In this document: positions 9,574 to 18,451 of the stretch, piece after piece
How positions within the stretch are numbered: the stretch's first letter is position 1
Layout of the letters: the number at the start of each line of letters is the position of its first letter
Assembly: GCA_001898465.1 (NCBI GenBank)
Contig: MKTX01000009.1
Location: 62,001 to 126,000 of the forward strand
DNA from: Sphingobacteriales bacterium 39-19
GTDB taxonomy: Bacteria > Bacteroidota > Bacteroidia > Chitinophagales > Chitinophagaceae
Length of the DNA stretch: 64,000 nt
Direction: 5' to 3'
Made by a program: the position numbers and the translations under genes
The notes under the pieces: model-generated
The model's database searches: none
Seen by the model: only the letters and a program-made list of their open reading frames with translations
Told to the model about the DNA's origin: nothing

Positions 9574-12500
9574 ATGAAAAAAGCTAAAACAATTGCAATG
9601 GCGCTCTCTGAGTTAAAAAAGCCATTACTCATTATGAAATTAACATTACTTTTTATTATTGTCTGTACCATGCAAAGCATGGCGGGCCCGGGTGCCAATG
9701 CACAAACTGTTTCAATAAGAGCTGAAAATAAGGAAATCAGTAAAGTGCTTTCTGCCATTCAAAGGCAGGGCGACTTTCGTTTTATTTTCAACAGCCGGCT
9801 TACAGATCTGAATAGAAAAGTATCGGTTGAATTTAAAGATGTTGACATTACAAATGTGATGCAACAATTATTTTCAGGCACCAGCCTTACTTATAAAGTG
9901 CTGGATAATAACCTGGTTGCCATTCGCTCTTTAAATCCTGCTGAGGCAGATATAGAAGTGAACGGCCGGGTGATCAACGATGCGGGTGAACCTGTACTGG
10001 CTTCCATTACAGTAAAAGGAAGCAATAGGGGAACCACTTCGGGTGTGAATGGTAATTTTAGTATAAGTGTACCTGAAAATGCAGTGTTAATCGTATCAGC
10101 TGTGGGCCATAATACGGTAGAAGTTGCCGTAAACGGCCGCCAGCAAATTACCATTACATTAACCCGCTCTGATAAAAAAATGGATGAAGTAGTGGTGATT
10201 GGTTATGGTACTGCCAATAAGAGAGACCTTACGGGTTCTATCACAAAAGTTTCAGGCAGTGAAGTAGCCGATAAACCCAATACAAACCCGGTTGCCTCTT
10301 TGCAAAGCAAAGTAGCAGGCCTAAGTGTAGTAAATAGTGGTACACCGGGGCAGGCACCCGATATACGCATCAGGGGTACAAACAGCCTGGGCGGAAACTT
10401 AAAACCATTATACGTGGTAGATGGTATTTTTAATGATAATATTGATTTCTTAAATCCGGCTGATATTGAATCTATCGAAATTTTAAAAGACCCCTCATCA
10501 CTCGCTATTTTTGGGGTAAGAGGCGCTAATGGCGTTATTGCCGTTACTACTAAAAAAGGAAAGGCAGGGCAAACCAATATTAACTTTAATAGTTCTTACG
10601 GGTTTAAGAAACTGGTAGATAAAATTAAATGGGCAAATGCAAGTGAATTTCAAATGTTGTTTGATGAAGAAAAAACAAATGACGGAACCATTACCGCATC
10701 TCCATTCAATTATAATTTATGGAATGCCAATACCGATTGGATTGATGCCGTTACACAAACAGGAACTTTTAGCAGCAACAACGTAAGCTTAGCAACAGGT
10801 AGTGATAAGAATAAATTTTACATTGGCCTGGGCTATGTAGTAGAAGAAGGAATTATTAAAAGAGAAAAATTAAAAAAATACCTGATTAATGTAAGTGATG
10901 AAGTAAAGGTGAAACCCTGGCTTAAAATGGGCTTCAACTTAAATGTAAATAAACAGGATAATCCTTATGGCGCATCCTGGGTATTAGACGCAGCCCGTAA
11001 AGTATTGCCACAAGTTCCTGCCGGCACTAAAACAGTTTATACCAAAGACCCTTATTCATTAGATAGCGCTAATTATAATTTATATTATGCATTGCCTTCA
11101 ATTCAAAATTCTGGCGTTATCAACCCCTTACTTATTTTAGAAAATGAATGGAATAAAACCATTAGCCAGGAATACCGGACTGTAGGAAATGTATTTGCAG
11201 AATTTACTTTCTTGCGGAACTTTACTTTTAGAACTGCATTTTATGCTGACATAAGTAATGTAGATACCCGGGTTTATACTCCTTTATATAATGCATGGGA
11301 TGCCGAAGGAAATAAACCTTATTTAGAAAGTTACAGAACCCGGGTAAATGAATCTAACCTGGATTATAAAAAATTCCAGACAGATAATATTTTAACCTGG
11401 AAAGGAAAGATTGCAAGAGATCATAATTTAACAGTAATGACAGGGTTCACCACATTTGATGATCGTTATGCAGGCCGTTTTGCCGGCGTGGCACAAAGCG
11501 CTACTGGCAATGCCATTCCCGATGATCCCCGTTTCTGGTATATCACCAATGGGTTTGAAGACAGGACAACTGCAACCAATAGTTCCGGGCAAAGAAGATG
11601 GACAACAGCTTCTGTACTAATGCGTGGTATTTACAATTACCAAAATAAATATTTCTTAAATGCATCATTACGTTATGACGGAACCTCTGCGTTTCCTAAT
11701 AACACATGGCAGCCTTTCTGGGCAGTAGGTGCGGCCTGGGAACTAACCCGGGAAAAATTTATGGAAAATCAAAAAACATTTGATTTCTTAAAAATAAAAG
11801 CATCTACCGGTATCTTAGGAATTCAAAACAGGGGCAACTACGATTATCCCGCTTACCCATTACTTACTACGGGTGGTGGTGTACCATTTGGCAACAATAC
11901 TTATACCGTAGCACAACCCCAATATAATGCCGATAAAGATTTGCATTGGGAAAAGAACAGGGCAATAGAAGCCGGCTTTGAGTTAGAATCTTTTCAACGC
12001 AGGTTACATGTAGATGCGGTTTATTATAATAAAAAGACAACCGACTTACTGGCCTATGTTCATAATATCGGCTCTTTTGATGCATTATTGAACCAGGGTT
12101 CTATCCGCAACAATGGGGTAGAATTAAGTGCCAGCTGGAGGCAACCGGTTAACAAAGATTTTGAAGTAACACTGGCCGGAAACTTTACTACCTATAAAAG
12201 TAAAGTATTGGAACTGGCCAATAATGGTACTCCCATTATCAACAACGCCTCCATCATACAAGTAGGAGCACCCGTAGGCGCATTTTATGGTTATATAGTA
12301 GAAGGTGTTTATCAATCTTATGCCGATAAATTAGCTTCTCCCGTAAATACCGATTTCTCTTATGGCCCCGGTGATTTTAAATATAAAGATGTAAATGGTG
12401 ATGGTATCATCAGTTCTTTAGACCGTACCATTATCGGCGACCCTACCCCTGATTTTGCGTATGGGGGTTCGGTAAATGTTAAATATAAAGGATTTGATCT

Positions 12501-12933
12501 GGGATTGGATTTTGGCGGAGTTTATGGAAATGAAATTTACAGGATGTGGGGGGGTACAGAATCTCCATTTCAAAGAGTAAACTACCCGCAGTTTAAAATT
12601 AACCGTTGGCATGGTGCCGGTACTTCTAACTGGGATCCTATCCTGGGGCAAGGCCACCGGATCAATTACGAATATTCAACTTATGGAATTGAAGATGGTA
12701 GCTATTTCCGGTTAAGGAATATACAGGCCGGTTACAATTTCAGTAATGCCCTTATCTCAAAGATCAGGTTAAAAAGTTTACGCTTATTTGCCAATGTGCA
12801 AAACCTTAAAACCTGGAAAAATAACCTGGGTTATTCACCTGAATTTGGTGGAGATGGATTACAATTTGGTGTTGATAGGGCCGGAAATGCAATCCCCATG
12901 GTAACAACTTTTGGCATCAATGTAAATTTTTAA
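9574..12933 (+). CDS. susC: SusC-family TonB-dependent outer-membrane receptor with STN domain
   Basis: A 1119-residue outer-membrane transporter. After a long signal region (cleavage near 44), an STN signalling domain covers about 45-118. A carboxypeptidase-regulatory-like beta domain follows at 128-200, then the TonB box DEVVVIGYG at 204-212, the plug (about 216-330) and a beta-barrel to the C-terminal aromatic residue. It imports glycan oligosaccharides using TonB energy, with the SusD lipoprotein as lid. The STN domain links it to the FecR/sigma pair upstream. No TAnnTTTG element stands in the 159-base leader, consistent with transcription by the local ECF sigma factor; this is inferred. 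The symbol is given by family, not orthology. Confidence 0.95.
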   Translation: MKKAKTIAMALSELKKPLLIMKLTLLFIIVCTMQSMAGPGANAQTVSIRAENKEISKVLSAIQRQGDFRFIFNSRLTDLNRKVSVEFKDVDITNVMQQLFSGTSLTYKVLDNNLVAIRSLNPAEADIEVNGRVINDAGEPVLASITVKGSNRGTTSGVNGNFSISVPENAVLIVSAVGHNTVEVAVNGRQQITITLTRSDKKMDEVVVIGYGTANKRDLTGSITKVSGSEVADKPNTNPVASLQSKVAGLSVVNSGTPGQAPDIRIRGTNSLGGNLKPLYVVDGIFNDNIDFLNPADIESIEILKDPSSLAIFGVRGANGVIAVTTKKGKAGQTNINFNSSYGFKKLVDKIKWANASEFQMLFDEEKTNDGTITASPFNYNLWNANTDWIDAVTQTGTFSSNNVSLATGSDKNKFYIGLGYVVEEGIIKREKLKKYLINVSDEVKVKPWLKMGFNLNVNKQDNPYGASWVLDAARKVLPQVPAGTKTVYTKDPYSLDSANYNLYYALPSIQNSGVINPLLILENEWNKTISQEYRTVGNVFAEFTFLRNFTFRTAFYADISNVDTRVYTPLYNAWDAEGNKPYLESYRTRVNESNLDYKKFQTDNILTWKGKIARDHNLTVMTGFTTFDDRYAGRFAGVAQSATGNAIPDDPRFWYITNGFEDRTTATNSSGQRRWTTASVLMRGIYNYQNKYFLNASLRYDGTSAFPNNTWQPFWAVGAAWELTREKFMENQKTFDFLKIKASTGILGIQNRGNYDYPAYPLLTTGGGVPFGNNTYTVAQPQYNADKDLHWEKNRAIEAGFELESFQRRLHVDAVYYNKKTTDLLAYVHNIGSFDALLNQGSIRNNGVELSASWRQPVNKDFEVTLAGNFTTYKSKVLELANNGTPIINNASIIQVGAPVGAFYGYIVEGVYQSYADKLASPVNTDFSYGPGDFKYKDVNGDGIISSLDRTIIGDPTPDFAYGGSVNVKYKGFDLGLDFGGVYGNEIYRMWGGTESPFQRVNYPQFKINRWHGAGTSNWDPILGQGHRINYEYSTYGIEDGSYFRLRNIQAGYNFSNALISKIRLKSLRLFANVQNLKTWKNNLGYSPEFGGDGLQFGVDRAGNAIPMVTTFGINVNF

Positions 12934-12954
12934 TGACCGTTCAAATTTAAAATA

Positions 12955-14454
12955 ATGAAAAAACTAATAAATTTTAAAAGCATTCTTTTCCTGCTCCTGT
13001 TAATGGCAACCATGGGCAGTTGTAAAAAATTCTTAGATCAAAAACCTTTTGGCGCCACCATCGATGATTTAAACCAGGGTGGTATCGAAGCCGAAGTTTT
13101 TGGTTGCTATAGTTATATGCGCAGTAATACCGGCTTCGTGGGTATCTCCTGGCTTGCATTTCATGATTTCAGGTCAGATGATTCTGAAAAAGGAAGCGAT
13201 CCTTCAGATGGCCAGGAATGGGTAGCGCCTTTTGATAATTTTCAATACGTAAAAAATATATGGGCCAATGATGTGTATTGGGAAAACCATGTACAACTAA
13301 TTAACCTGGCCAATATTGCCATAGCAAAAGCCGATTCATTGGGCGCTACAGATGCTACTACACTGGCAAACCTGGGAGAAGCCCGCTTTTTCAGGGCATT
13401 CTCTTATTTTGATATGGTGCGTACTTATGGCGAAGTACCTATTTATCGCCAGCCTACCCAATCAGCCAATGATTTATGTGTGGCAAAAGCTACCATTCCT
13501 CAAGTGTATGCCCTCATTGATGAAGACCTTAGTTTTGCTGAAGCCAACCTTCCTTCCAGTTGGGGCTCTGCTTATGAAGGCCGTTTAACCAGTGGCGCAG
13601 CTTTAGCATTGCATGCAAAAGCTTACTTATACCGCCAAAACTGGGCAGCCGCATTAGGCCTTTGTCAGCAAGTAATGGCTCGCCCGCAATATGGTTTATA
13701 CAGTCCTTATTATATGATCTTTAAAGATGCGGGTGAAAATTGTAAAGAATCTTTATTTGAAGTACAGGCATATGTAAGCCCCGATGGATCAAAAGACCTG
13801 GGTTGTGAATTTGCCACCACACAAGGTGTAAGGGCTTCACAAGCTTCGGGCTGGAACCTGGGCTGGGGCTGGAATACACCTACTGATAACCTGGTAAACG
13901 CATACGAACCCGGTGATAAAAGAAAACCTTCTACCATCCTTTTCTCCGGCCAGTCTGATGATCCCACTTACGGTGGTTACGGAAGAACTTTACCCAACGA
14001 TGTAAGTAATGGAGGCCCATTGCCCCGTAAATACTGGAACAAAAAAATATATGCAGATCCTGCTTACCGTGCCTCTACAGGCATGAGCGATAACCCCCGC
14101 TGGATTAATAAAAGAGTTATTCGTTTTTCTGATGTTGTACTCATGGCAGCAGAAGCAAGTAATGAACTGGGCCAGGGCGCAACAGGCATTAACTGGCTGA
14201 ATGATGTAAGAAACAGGGCCGGCCTTTCTGCAAAAACCTATACCACAAAAGAACAACTGAGAGATGATATAAAACACGAAAGGAGAGTAGAGTTTGGGGT
14301 AGAAGGAGAAAGGTTCTTCGACCTGGTACGCTGGGGTGATGCTGAAACCGTTTTGGGCGGATTGGGCTACACACATCGTTGCCGGTTTTATCCAATTCCT
14401 CAAAAAGTAGTGGATGCTTGTCCCGGTGTTATTCAACAAAATCCTGAATGGTAA
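12955..14454 (+). CDS. susD: SusD/RagB-family glycan-binding lipoprotein
   Basis: A 499-residue surface lipoprotein with the lipobox cysteine at residue 23 (MGSC). The body shows the SusD pattern: TPR-like helices with LGEARFFRAFSYFDMVRTYG near residues 138-158, and a C-terminal ERRVEFGVEGERFFDLVRWG segment near 430-455. It binds the polysaccharide at the surface and caps the SusC channel encoded 21 bases upstream. The glycan specificity cannot be read from the sequence. Confidence 0.95.
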   Translation: MKKLINFKSILFLLLLMATMGSCKKFLDQKPFGATIDDLNQGGIEAEVFGCYSYMRSNTGFVGISWLAFHDFRSDDSEKGSDPSDGQEWVAPFDNFQYVKNIWANDVYWENHVQLINLANIAIAKADSLGATDATTLANLGEARFFRAFSYFDMVRTYGEVPIYRQPTQSANDLCVAKATIPQVYALIDEDLSFAEANLPSSWGSAYEGRLTSGAALALHAKAYLYRQNWAAALGLCQQVMARPQYGLYSPYYMIFKDAGENCKESLFEVQAYVSPDGSKDLGCEFATTQGVRASQASGWNLGWGWNTPTDNLVNAYEPGDKRKPSTILFSGQSDDPTYGGYGRTLPNDVSNGGPLPRKYWNKKIYADPAYRASTGMSDNPRWINKRVIRFSDVVLMAAEASNELGQGATGINWLNDVRNRAGLSAKTYTTKEQLRDDIKHERRVEFGVEGERFFDLVRWGDAETVLGGLGYTHRCRFYPIPQKVVDACPGVIQQNPEW

Positions 14455-14481
14455 TTCTTATTCAATTTTAAAAATATTAAA

Positions 14482-15330
14482 ATGAAAAATTTAATTCAAT
14501 CGATCATGGCTGCCACAGCATTTGTATTCCTGCTTATGGGTTGCCAAAAAATGGACAGACCTGCTTTAGGAAATTATCCTGAAGATGTAAATACACCAGG
14601 CGGCCCGTTAAAATTCTATGCTGCCTTTGATGGCACCAGCGACGACCCCTTGCGAAATGCCGTGGATAGTATCCGTGCCAATTTTGCATCCTCTAATCCA
14701 TATACCACAATTGATGGTGTTAACGGGAAAGCCGTGCAAAGTGTAGATAAAAAATTCATAAAGTACCAAAAACCCAATGATTGGGCATCTACCGCTAAAA
14801 GTTTTACCATTTCATGCTGGTATAAAAAAGACGGGCAAACAAAAAATAATGCCGGAGGTAACGGCCCGGAATATATTATGAGTTTTAAATCAAACAACGG
14901 CCATTGGTCGGGCGGAAGTTTTCTCCTGATGTTAGAAGGAAACAATGCCGCATGTGCCGTAAAAGTAATGGTGGTAGATAAAGATATGCACGATGCCTGG
15001 TTTACCTGGGAAGGCGGTAATACCATTCCCGGTTTATTAGATAATCAATGGCATCACCTGGCCATTGTGTACGACAATACAACCAGTACCATGAAATTAT
15101 ATATCAATGGTGTACAAAATCCAATTGTTCCTTCATGGGGTGGCCATGGCGATATAAATATGTCGGATGCCGCTATTAGTGAAATGCGGGTGGGAGCCGG
15201 CCCGCAAAATAATTTCGATTCTGATGATTGGTTATCTTCATCACTCAAAGGAGCATTAGATCAATTAAGATTATATGGTGTGGCGCTAACAGCCAGTGAA
15301 GTAAGCGCTTTGTATACCAACCATGAATAA
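14482..15330 (+). CDS. LamG/concanavalin A-like lipoprotein, probable surface glycan-binding protein
   Basis: A 282-residue lipoprotein with lipobox cysteine 21 (LMGC). Residues about 45-280 form a LamG (concanavalin A-like, jelly-roll) domain, recognisable by the FTISCWYK, NQWHHLAIVYD and MKLYINGV segments and by the C-terminal LDQLRLYGVALTASEV pattern. No glycosidase catalytic pair was recognised, so binding is more likely than hydrolysis. It follows SusD by 27 bases, the usual place for a surface glycan-binding protein. A Rho-independent terminator follows at 15380. Confidence 0.85.
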   Translation: MKNLIQSIMAATAFVFLLMGCQKMDRPALGNYPEDVNTPGGPLKFYAAFDGTSDDPLRNAVDSIRANFASSNPYTTIDGVNGKAVQSVDKKFIKYQKPNDWASTAKSFTISCWYKKDGQTKNNAGGNGPEYIMSFKSNNGHWSGGSFLLMLEGNNAACAVKVMVVDKDMHDAWFTWEGGNTIPGLLDNQWHHLAIVYDNTTSTMKLYINGVQNPIVPSWGGHGDINMSDAAISEMRVGAGPQNNFDSDDWLSSSLKGALDQLRLYGVALTASEVSALYTNHE

Positions 15331-15379
15331 TAAACCAGTAACATCTTTTTTGAGATATAATTAGTTTCTGATAAATAAG

Positions 15380-15413
15380 AAGGGCTGGTTGCTTAAAGCT
15401 GCCGGCCCTTTTT
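15380..15413 (+). terminator. Rho-independent terminator after the LamG gene
   Basis: A 9-bp stem (AAGGGCTGG with CCGGCCCTT, one G-U pair) and a loop of about 12 bases are followed by a T run. It lies between the binding/import genes and the first GH30 gene, so it may lower enzyme transcript relative to susCD. Confidence 0.75.
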
Positions 15414-15469
15414 ATTTGGCTGTCGTTTATTAAATTAAAAAAATGCCTGGTGCCCAGGTTATGTAAAGG

Positions 15470-16906
15470 ATGAAAAATAAAATATTCCATGCAGGGTTCA
15501 TACTTATTGCTTTCCTGTCGCTTTCAGCGAGCTGCTCAAAAGATAAACCAAGCCCGGTAACAACACCGGTAAACCCACCGCTAACCAATGAAGTAGATTT
15601 TTGGTTAACCCGGGGGGATAAAACCTCATTACTGGAAAAGCAAACAAACATATTGGGCTTTGCCGAAGCTGCCAATGGCTTTACCAATATTATAGTTGAT
15701 TCTGCTGTTACTTATCAAACCATTGATGGATTTGGTTTTACGTTAACAGGTGGTAGCGCCCAATTGATTGACAATATGGGCGCCGCAGAAAAAAATAACC
15801 TGCTCAATGATCTTTTTGCTGCCAATGGCATTGGTATCAGTTACCTGCGTGTGAGTATAGGCGCCTCTGACTTAAGCGCTTCCGTATTTAGTTATGATGA
15901 TATACCTGCCGGCCAAACAGATCCTACTTTAGCAAACTTTAGTTTATCCCAGGATCTTACACACCTGGTTCCAATACTGCAGAAAATATTAGCCATCAAT
16001 CCAAATATTAAAATCTTAGGGTCGCCCTGGAGCCCGCCTGTGTGGATGAAAGATAACGGGAGTAGCATAGGCGGTAGTTTACAATTACAATTTTATGATG
16101 TGTATGCACAATACTTTGTAAAATATGTACAGGCCATGGCTGCATTGGGCATACCGATTGCTGCCATTACCATACAAAATGAACCCCTGCATGGTGGCAA
16201 TAACCCCAGTATGATCATGACAGCAGCCGAACAGGCCAATTTTATAAAAAATAATTTAGGCCCGGCCTTCCAGGCAGCATCTATTCAAACAAAAATTATT
16301 ATTTGGGATCATAATTGTGATAATCCGGGATACCCATTAAGCATTTTAAATGATGCCGCAGCGAGGCCCTTTGTAGATGGTTCGGCATTTCATTTATATG
16401 CCGGGGATATCAGCGCTTTATCATCGGTGCATGATGCATACCCCGATAAGAATGTTTACTTCACAGAACAATGGACTTCGGCCAATGGCTCTTTTGATGG
16501 CGACCTGGCATGGCATATCAAAAATGTAATCATCGGCTCTATGCGTAACTGGAGTAAGGTTGCTTTAGAATGGAACCTGGCAAACGATCCCAATTATCAA
16601 CCCCATACCCCCGGCGGCTGTACCGAATGTAAAGGGGCGCTCACCATCAGCGGATCGGGCGTGGCAAAAAATGTGGCTTACTATATTATTGCACATGCTT
16701 CTAAATTTATTCCTGCGGGTTCAGTAAGAATCAGCAGTACATCGGCGGGTAGTTTACCTTCTGTTGCATTTAAAACCCCCAATGGTAAAAAAGTACTTAT
16801 TGTTTTGAATGAAGGAAGCACAGCGCAATCTTTTAATATTAAGTATAAAAATAAATGGGTTACGCCCAATTTGCCTGCCGGTGCAGTAGGTACATTTGTT
16901 TGGTAA
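15470..16906 (+). CDS. GH30-family glycoside hydrolase lipoprotein
   Basis: A 478-residue lipoprotein (lipobox cysteine 22, SASC) of glycoside hydrolase family 30. Typical GH30 landmarks are GFGFTLTGGSA near 87-97, SPWSPPVWMK at 185-194, the acid/base Glu238 in IQNEP and the nucleophile Glu333 in YFTEQW. The C-terminal beta-sandwich of the family is present. The GGC..C.GALTI segment near 385-395 resembles bacterial endo-beta-1,6-glucanases of GH30 as I remember them, so beta-1,6-glucanase is the best guess. Other GH30 activities (glucosylceramidase, beta-glucosidase, xylanase) are not excluded. A lipid anchor places it at the surface or in the periplasm. It lies 140 bases after the LamG gene, behind a terminator. 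Confidence 0.9.
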   Translation: MKNKIFHAGFILIAFLSLSASCSKDKPSPVTTPVNPPLTNEVDFWLTRGDKTSLLEKQTNILGFAEAANGFTNIIVDSAVTYQTIDGFGFTLTGGSAQLIDNMGAAEKNNLLNDLFAANGIGISYLRVSIGASDLSASVFSYDDIPAGQTDPTLANFSLSQDLTHLVPILQKILAINPNIKILGSPWSPPVWMKDNGSSIGGSLQLQFYDVYAQYFVKYVQAMAALGIPIAAITIQNEPLHGGNNPSMIMTAAEQANFIKNNLGPAFQAASIQTKIIIWDHNCDNPGYPLSILNDAAARPFVDGSAFHLYAGDISALSSVHDAYPDKNVYFTEQWTSANGSFDGDLAWHIKNVIIGSMRNWSKVALEWNLANDPNYQPHTPGGCTECKGALTISGSGVAKNVAYYIIAHASKFIPAGSVRISSTSAGSLPSVAFKTPNGKKVLIVLNEGSTAQSFNIKYKNKWVTPNLPAGAVGTFVW

Positions 16907-16964
16907 TTCATGTAGAAAAAATTAAATTCTGTACCATGGATAAATACCCATTAAAATATTTGAA

Positions 16965-18440
16965 ATGAACAAAACATCAATCCTTCTGGCATGCCTTGTA
17001 ATTTTTTCCTGTTCACCGCAACAAAATAATGAAAAGGACAGTCCCCCCCAATCCACAGGTAAAACCTATTCAACCAAAGGGAAAACTGCAGTGGTGTTTA
17101 CAACGGCAGACAGTACAGACTATCGACTGAGTGCCGTGGATACACTTTCCTTTTCATCACTTGGCCAGCCGGTAGAAAGTGATATCACTGTGTTTGTGGA
17201 TCCGGAAAAATCTTTTCAATCATTTTTTGGAATCGGTGCCGCCCTTACCGATGCATCGGCAGAAACATTTTATAAACTTCCCAAAGACACACAGCAAGAA
17301 TTATTAAAAGCTTATTTTGATCAGCAAAACGGGATTGGGTACACGGTCGCAAGAACCAATATCAATAGTTGTGATTTTAGCAGCGACATGTACACTTATA
17401 TCCGGGAGGGAGATAAAGACCTTACAACATTTAATATTGCACACGATCAAAAATATAAGATCCCATTTATAAAAGAAGCCATGGCTGCAGCTGGCGGTTC
17501 ATTACATTTATTTGCAAGCCCCTGGAGCCCGCCGGCATTTATGAAAGACAATAATGATATGCTGCATGGAGGAAAATTAAAACCTGAATTTTACAATAGC
17601 TGGGCTTTATATTATACCCGTTTCATAAAAGAATATGAAAAATCGGGCGTACCGGTTTGGGGAATTACCATTCAAAATGAACCAATGGCTACCCAAAAAT
17701 GGGAGAGTTGTATTTATACGGCAGAAGAAGAAAAAGATTTTTTAAAGAATCATCTGGGCCCTGTGATGGAAAAAGAAGGGCTGAAGGATAAAAAAATAAT
17801 TGTATGGGATCATAACCGGGATCTTATTTATCAACGGGCAGAAACGTATTTTAATGACCCCGAAGCCAGCCAATATATATGGGGCATTGGTTTTCATTGG
17901 TACGAAGACTGGAGTGGAGGTACACCCATGTATGAAAATATAAAGCGAGTACATGAAGCCTACCCCGCTAAAAATATTTTCTTTACCGAAGGTTGCGCTG
18001 AAAGTTTTAATCCCAGCCGCTATCATGCCTGGGCACTGGGCGAAGAATATGGCCGGTCTATGATAAACGATTTTAATAACGGTATGGTGGGGTTTACTGA
18101 CTGGAATATTTTATTAGATGAAACAGGCGGCCCCAACCATGTACAAAATTTTTGTTTTGCCCCGGTACACGGAGACACCCAAACGGGTAAATTGATTTAT
18201 ACCAATGCCTATTATTATATTGGCCATTTCAGCAAATTCATTAAACCAGGGGCAAAAAGAATTATAGCTTCATCAAGCCGTAGCCAGTTACTAACTACCG
18301 CTTTTAAAAATGAAGATGGTAAAATAATCGTAATTGTGATGAACCAAAGTGATATCAAAACTGATTATGCTTTGTGGATTCATGGCCAGGCAGCTAAAAC
18401 AACAGCATTACCACACTCAATTTCTACTTTGATATTTTAA
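16965..18440 (+). CDS. GH30-family glycoside hydrolase lipoprotein (second)
   Basis: A 491-residue lipoprotein (lipobox cysteine 16, IFSC), again GH30. The landmarks are GIGAALTDASAE at 89-100, SPWSPPAFMK at 185-194, acid/base Glu239 in IQNEP and nucleophile Glu342 in FFTEG. The rest differs clearly from the preceding GH30. The GFHWYEDWSGG and DWNILLDETGGPNH segments are closer to the glucosylceramidase-like/exo-beta-glucosidase branch (GH30_1-like). Together the two genes may provide endo and exo cuts on one glucan. It starts 58 bases after the first GH30 and ends 11 bases before GH144. Confidence 0.9.
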   Translation: MNKTSILLACLVIFSCSPQQNNEKDSPPQSTGKTYSTKGKTAVVFTTADSTDYRLSAVDTLSFSSLGQPVESDITVFVDPEKSFQSFFGIGAALTDASAETFYKLPKDTQQELLKAYFDQQNGIGYTVARTNINSCDFSSDMYTYIREGDKDLTTFNIAHDQKYKIPFIKEAMAAAGGSLHLFASPWSPPAFMKDNNDMLHGGKLKPEFYNSWALYYTRFIKEYEKSGVPVWGITIQNEPMATQKWESCIYTAEEEKDFLKNHLGPVMEKEGLKDKKIIVWDHNRDLIYQRAETYFNDPEASQYIWGIGFHWYEDWSGGTPMYENIKRVHEAYPAKNIFFTEGCAESFNPSRYHAWALGEEYGRSMINDFNNGMVGFTDWNILLDETGGPNHVQNFCFAPVHGDTQTGKLIYTNAYYYIGHFSKFIKPGAKRIIASSSRSQLLTTAFKNEDGKIIVIVMNQSDIKTDYALWIHGQAAKTTALPHSISTLIF

Positions 18441-18451
18441 ATGAATCCAAA

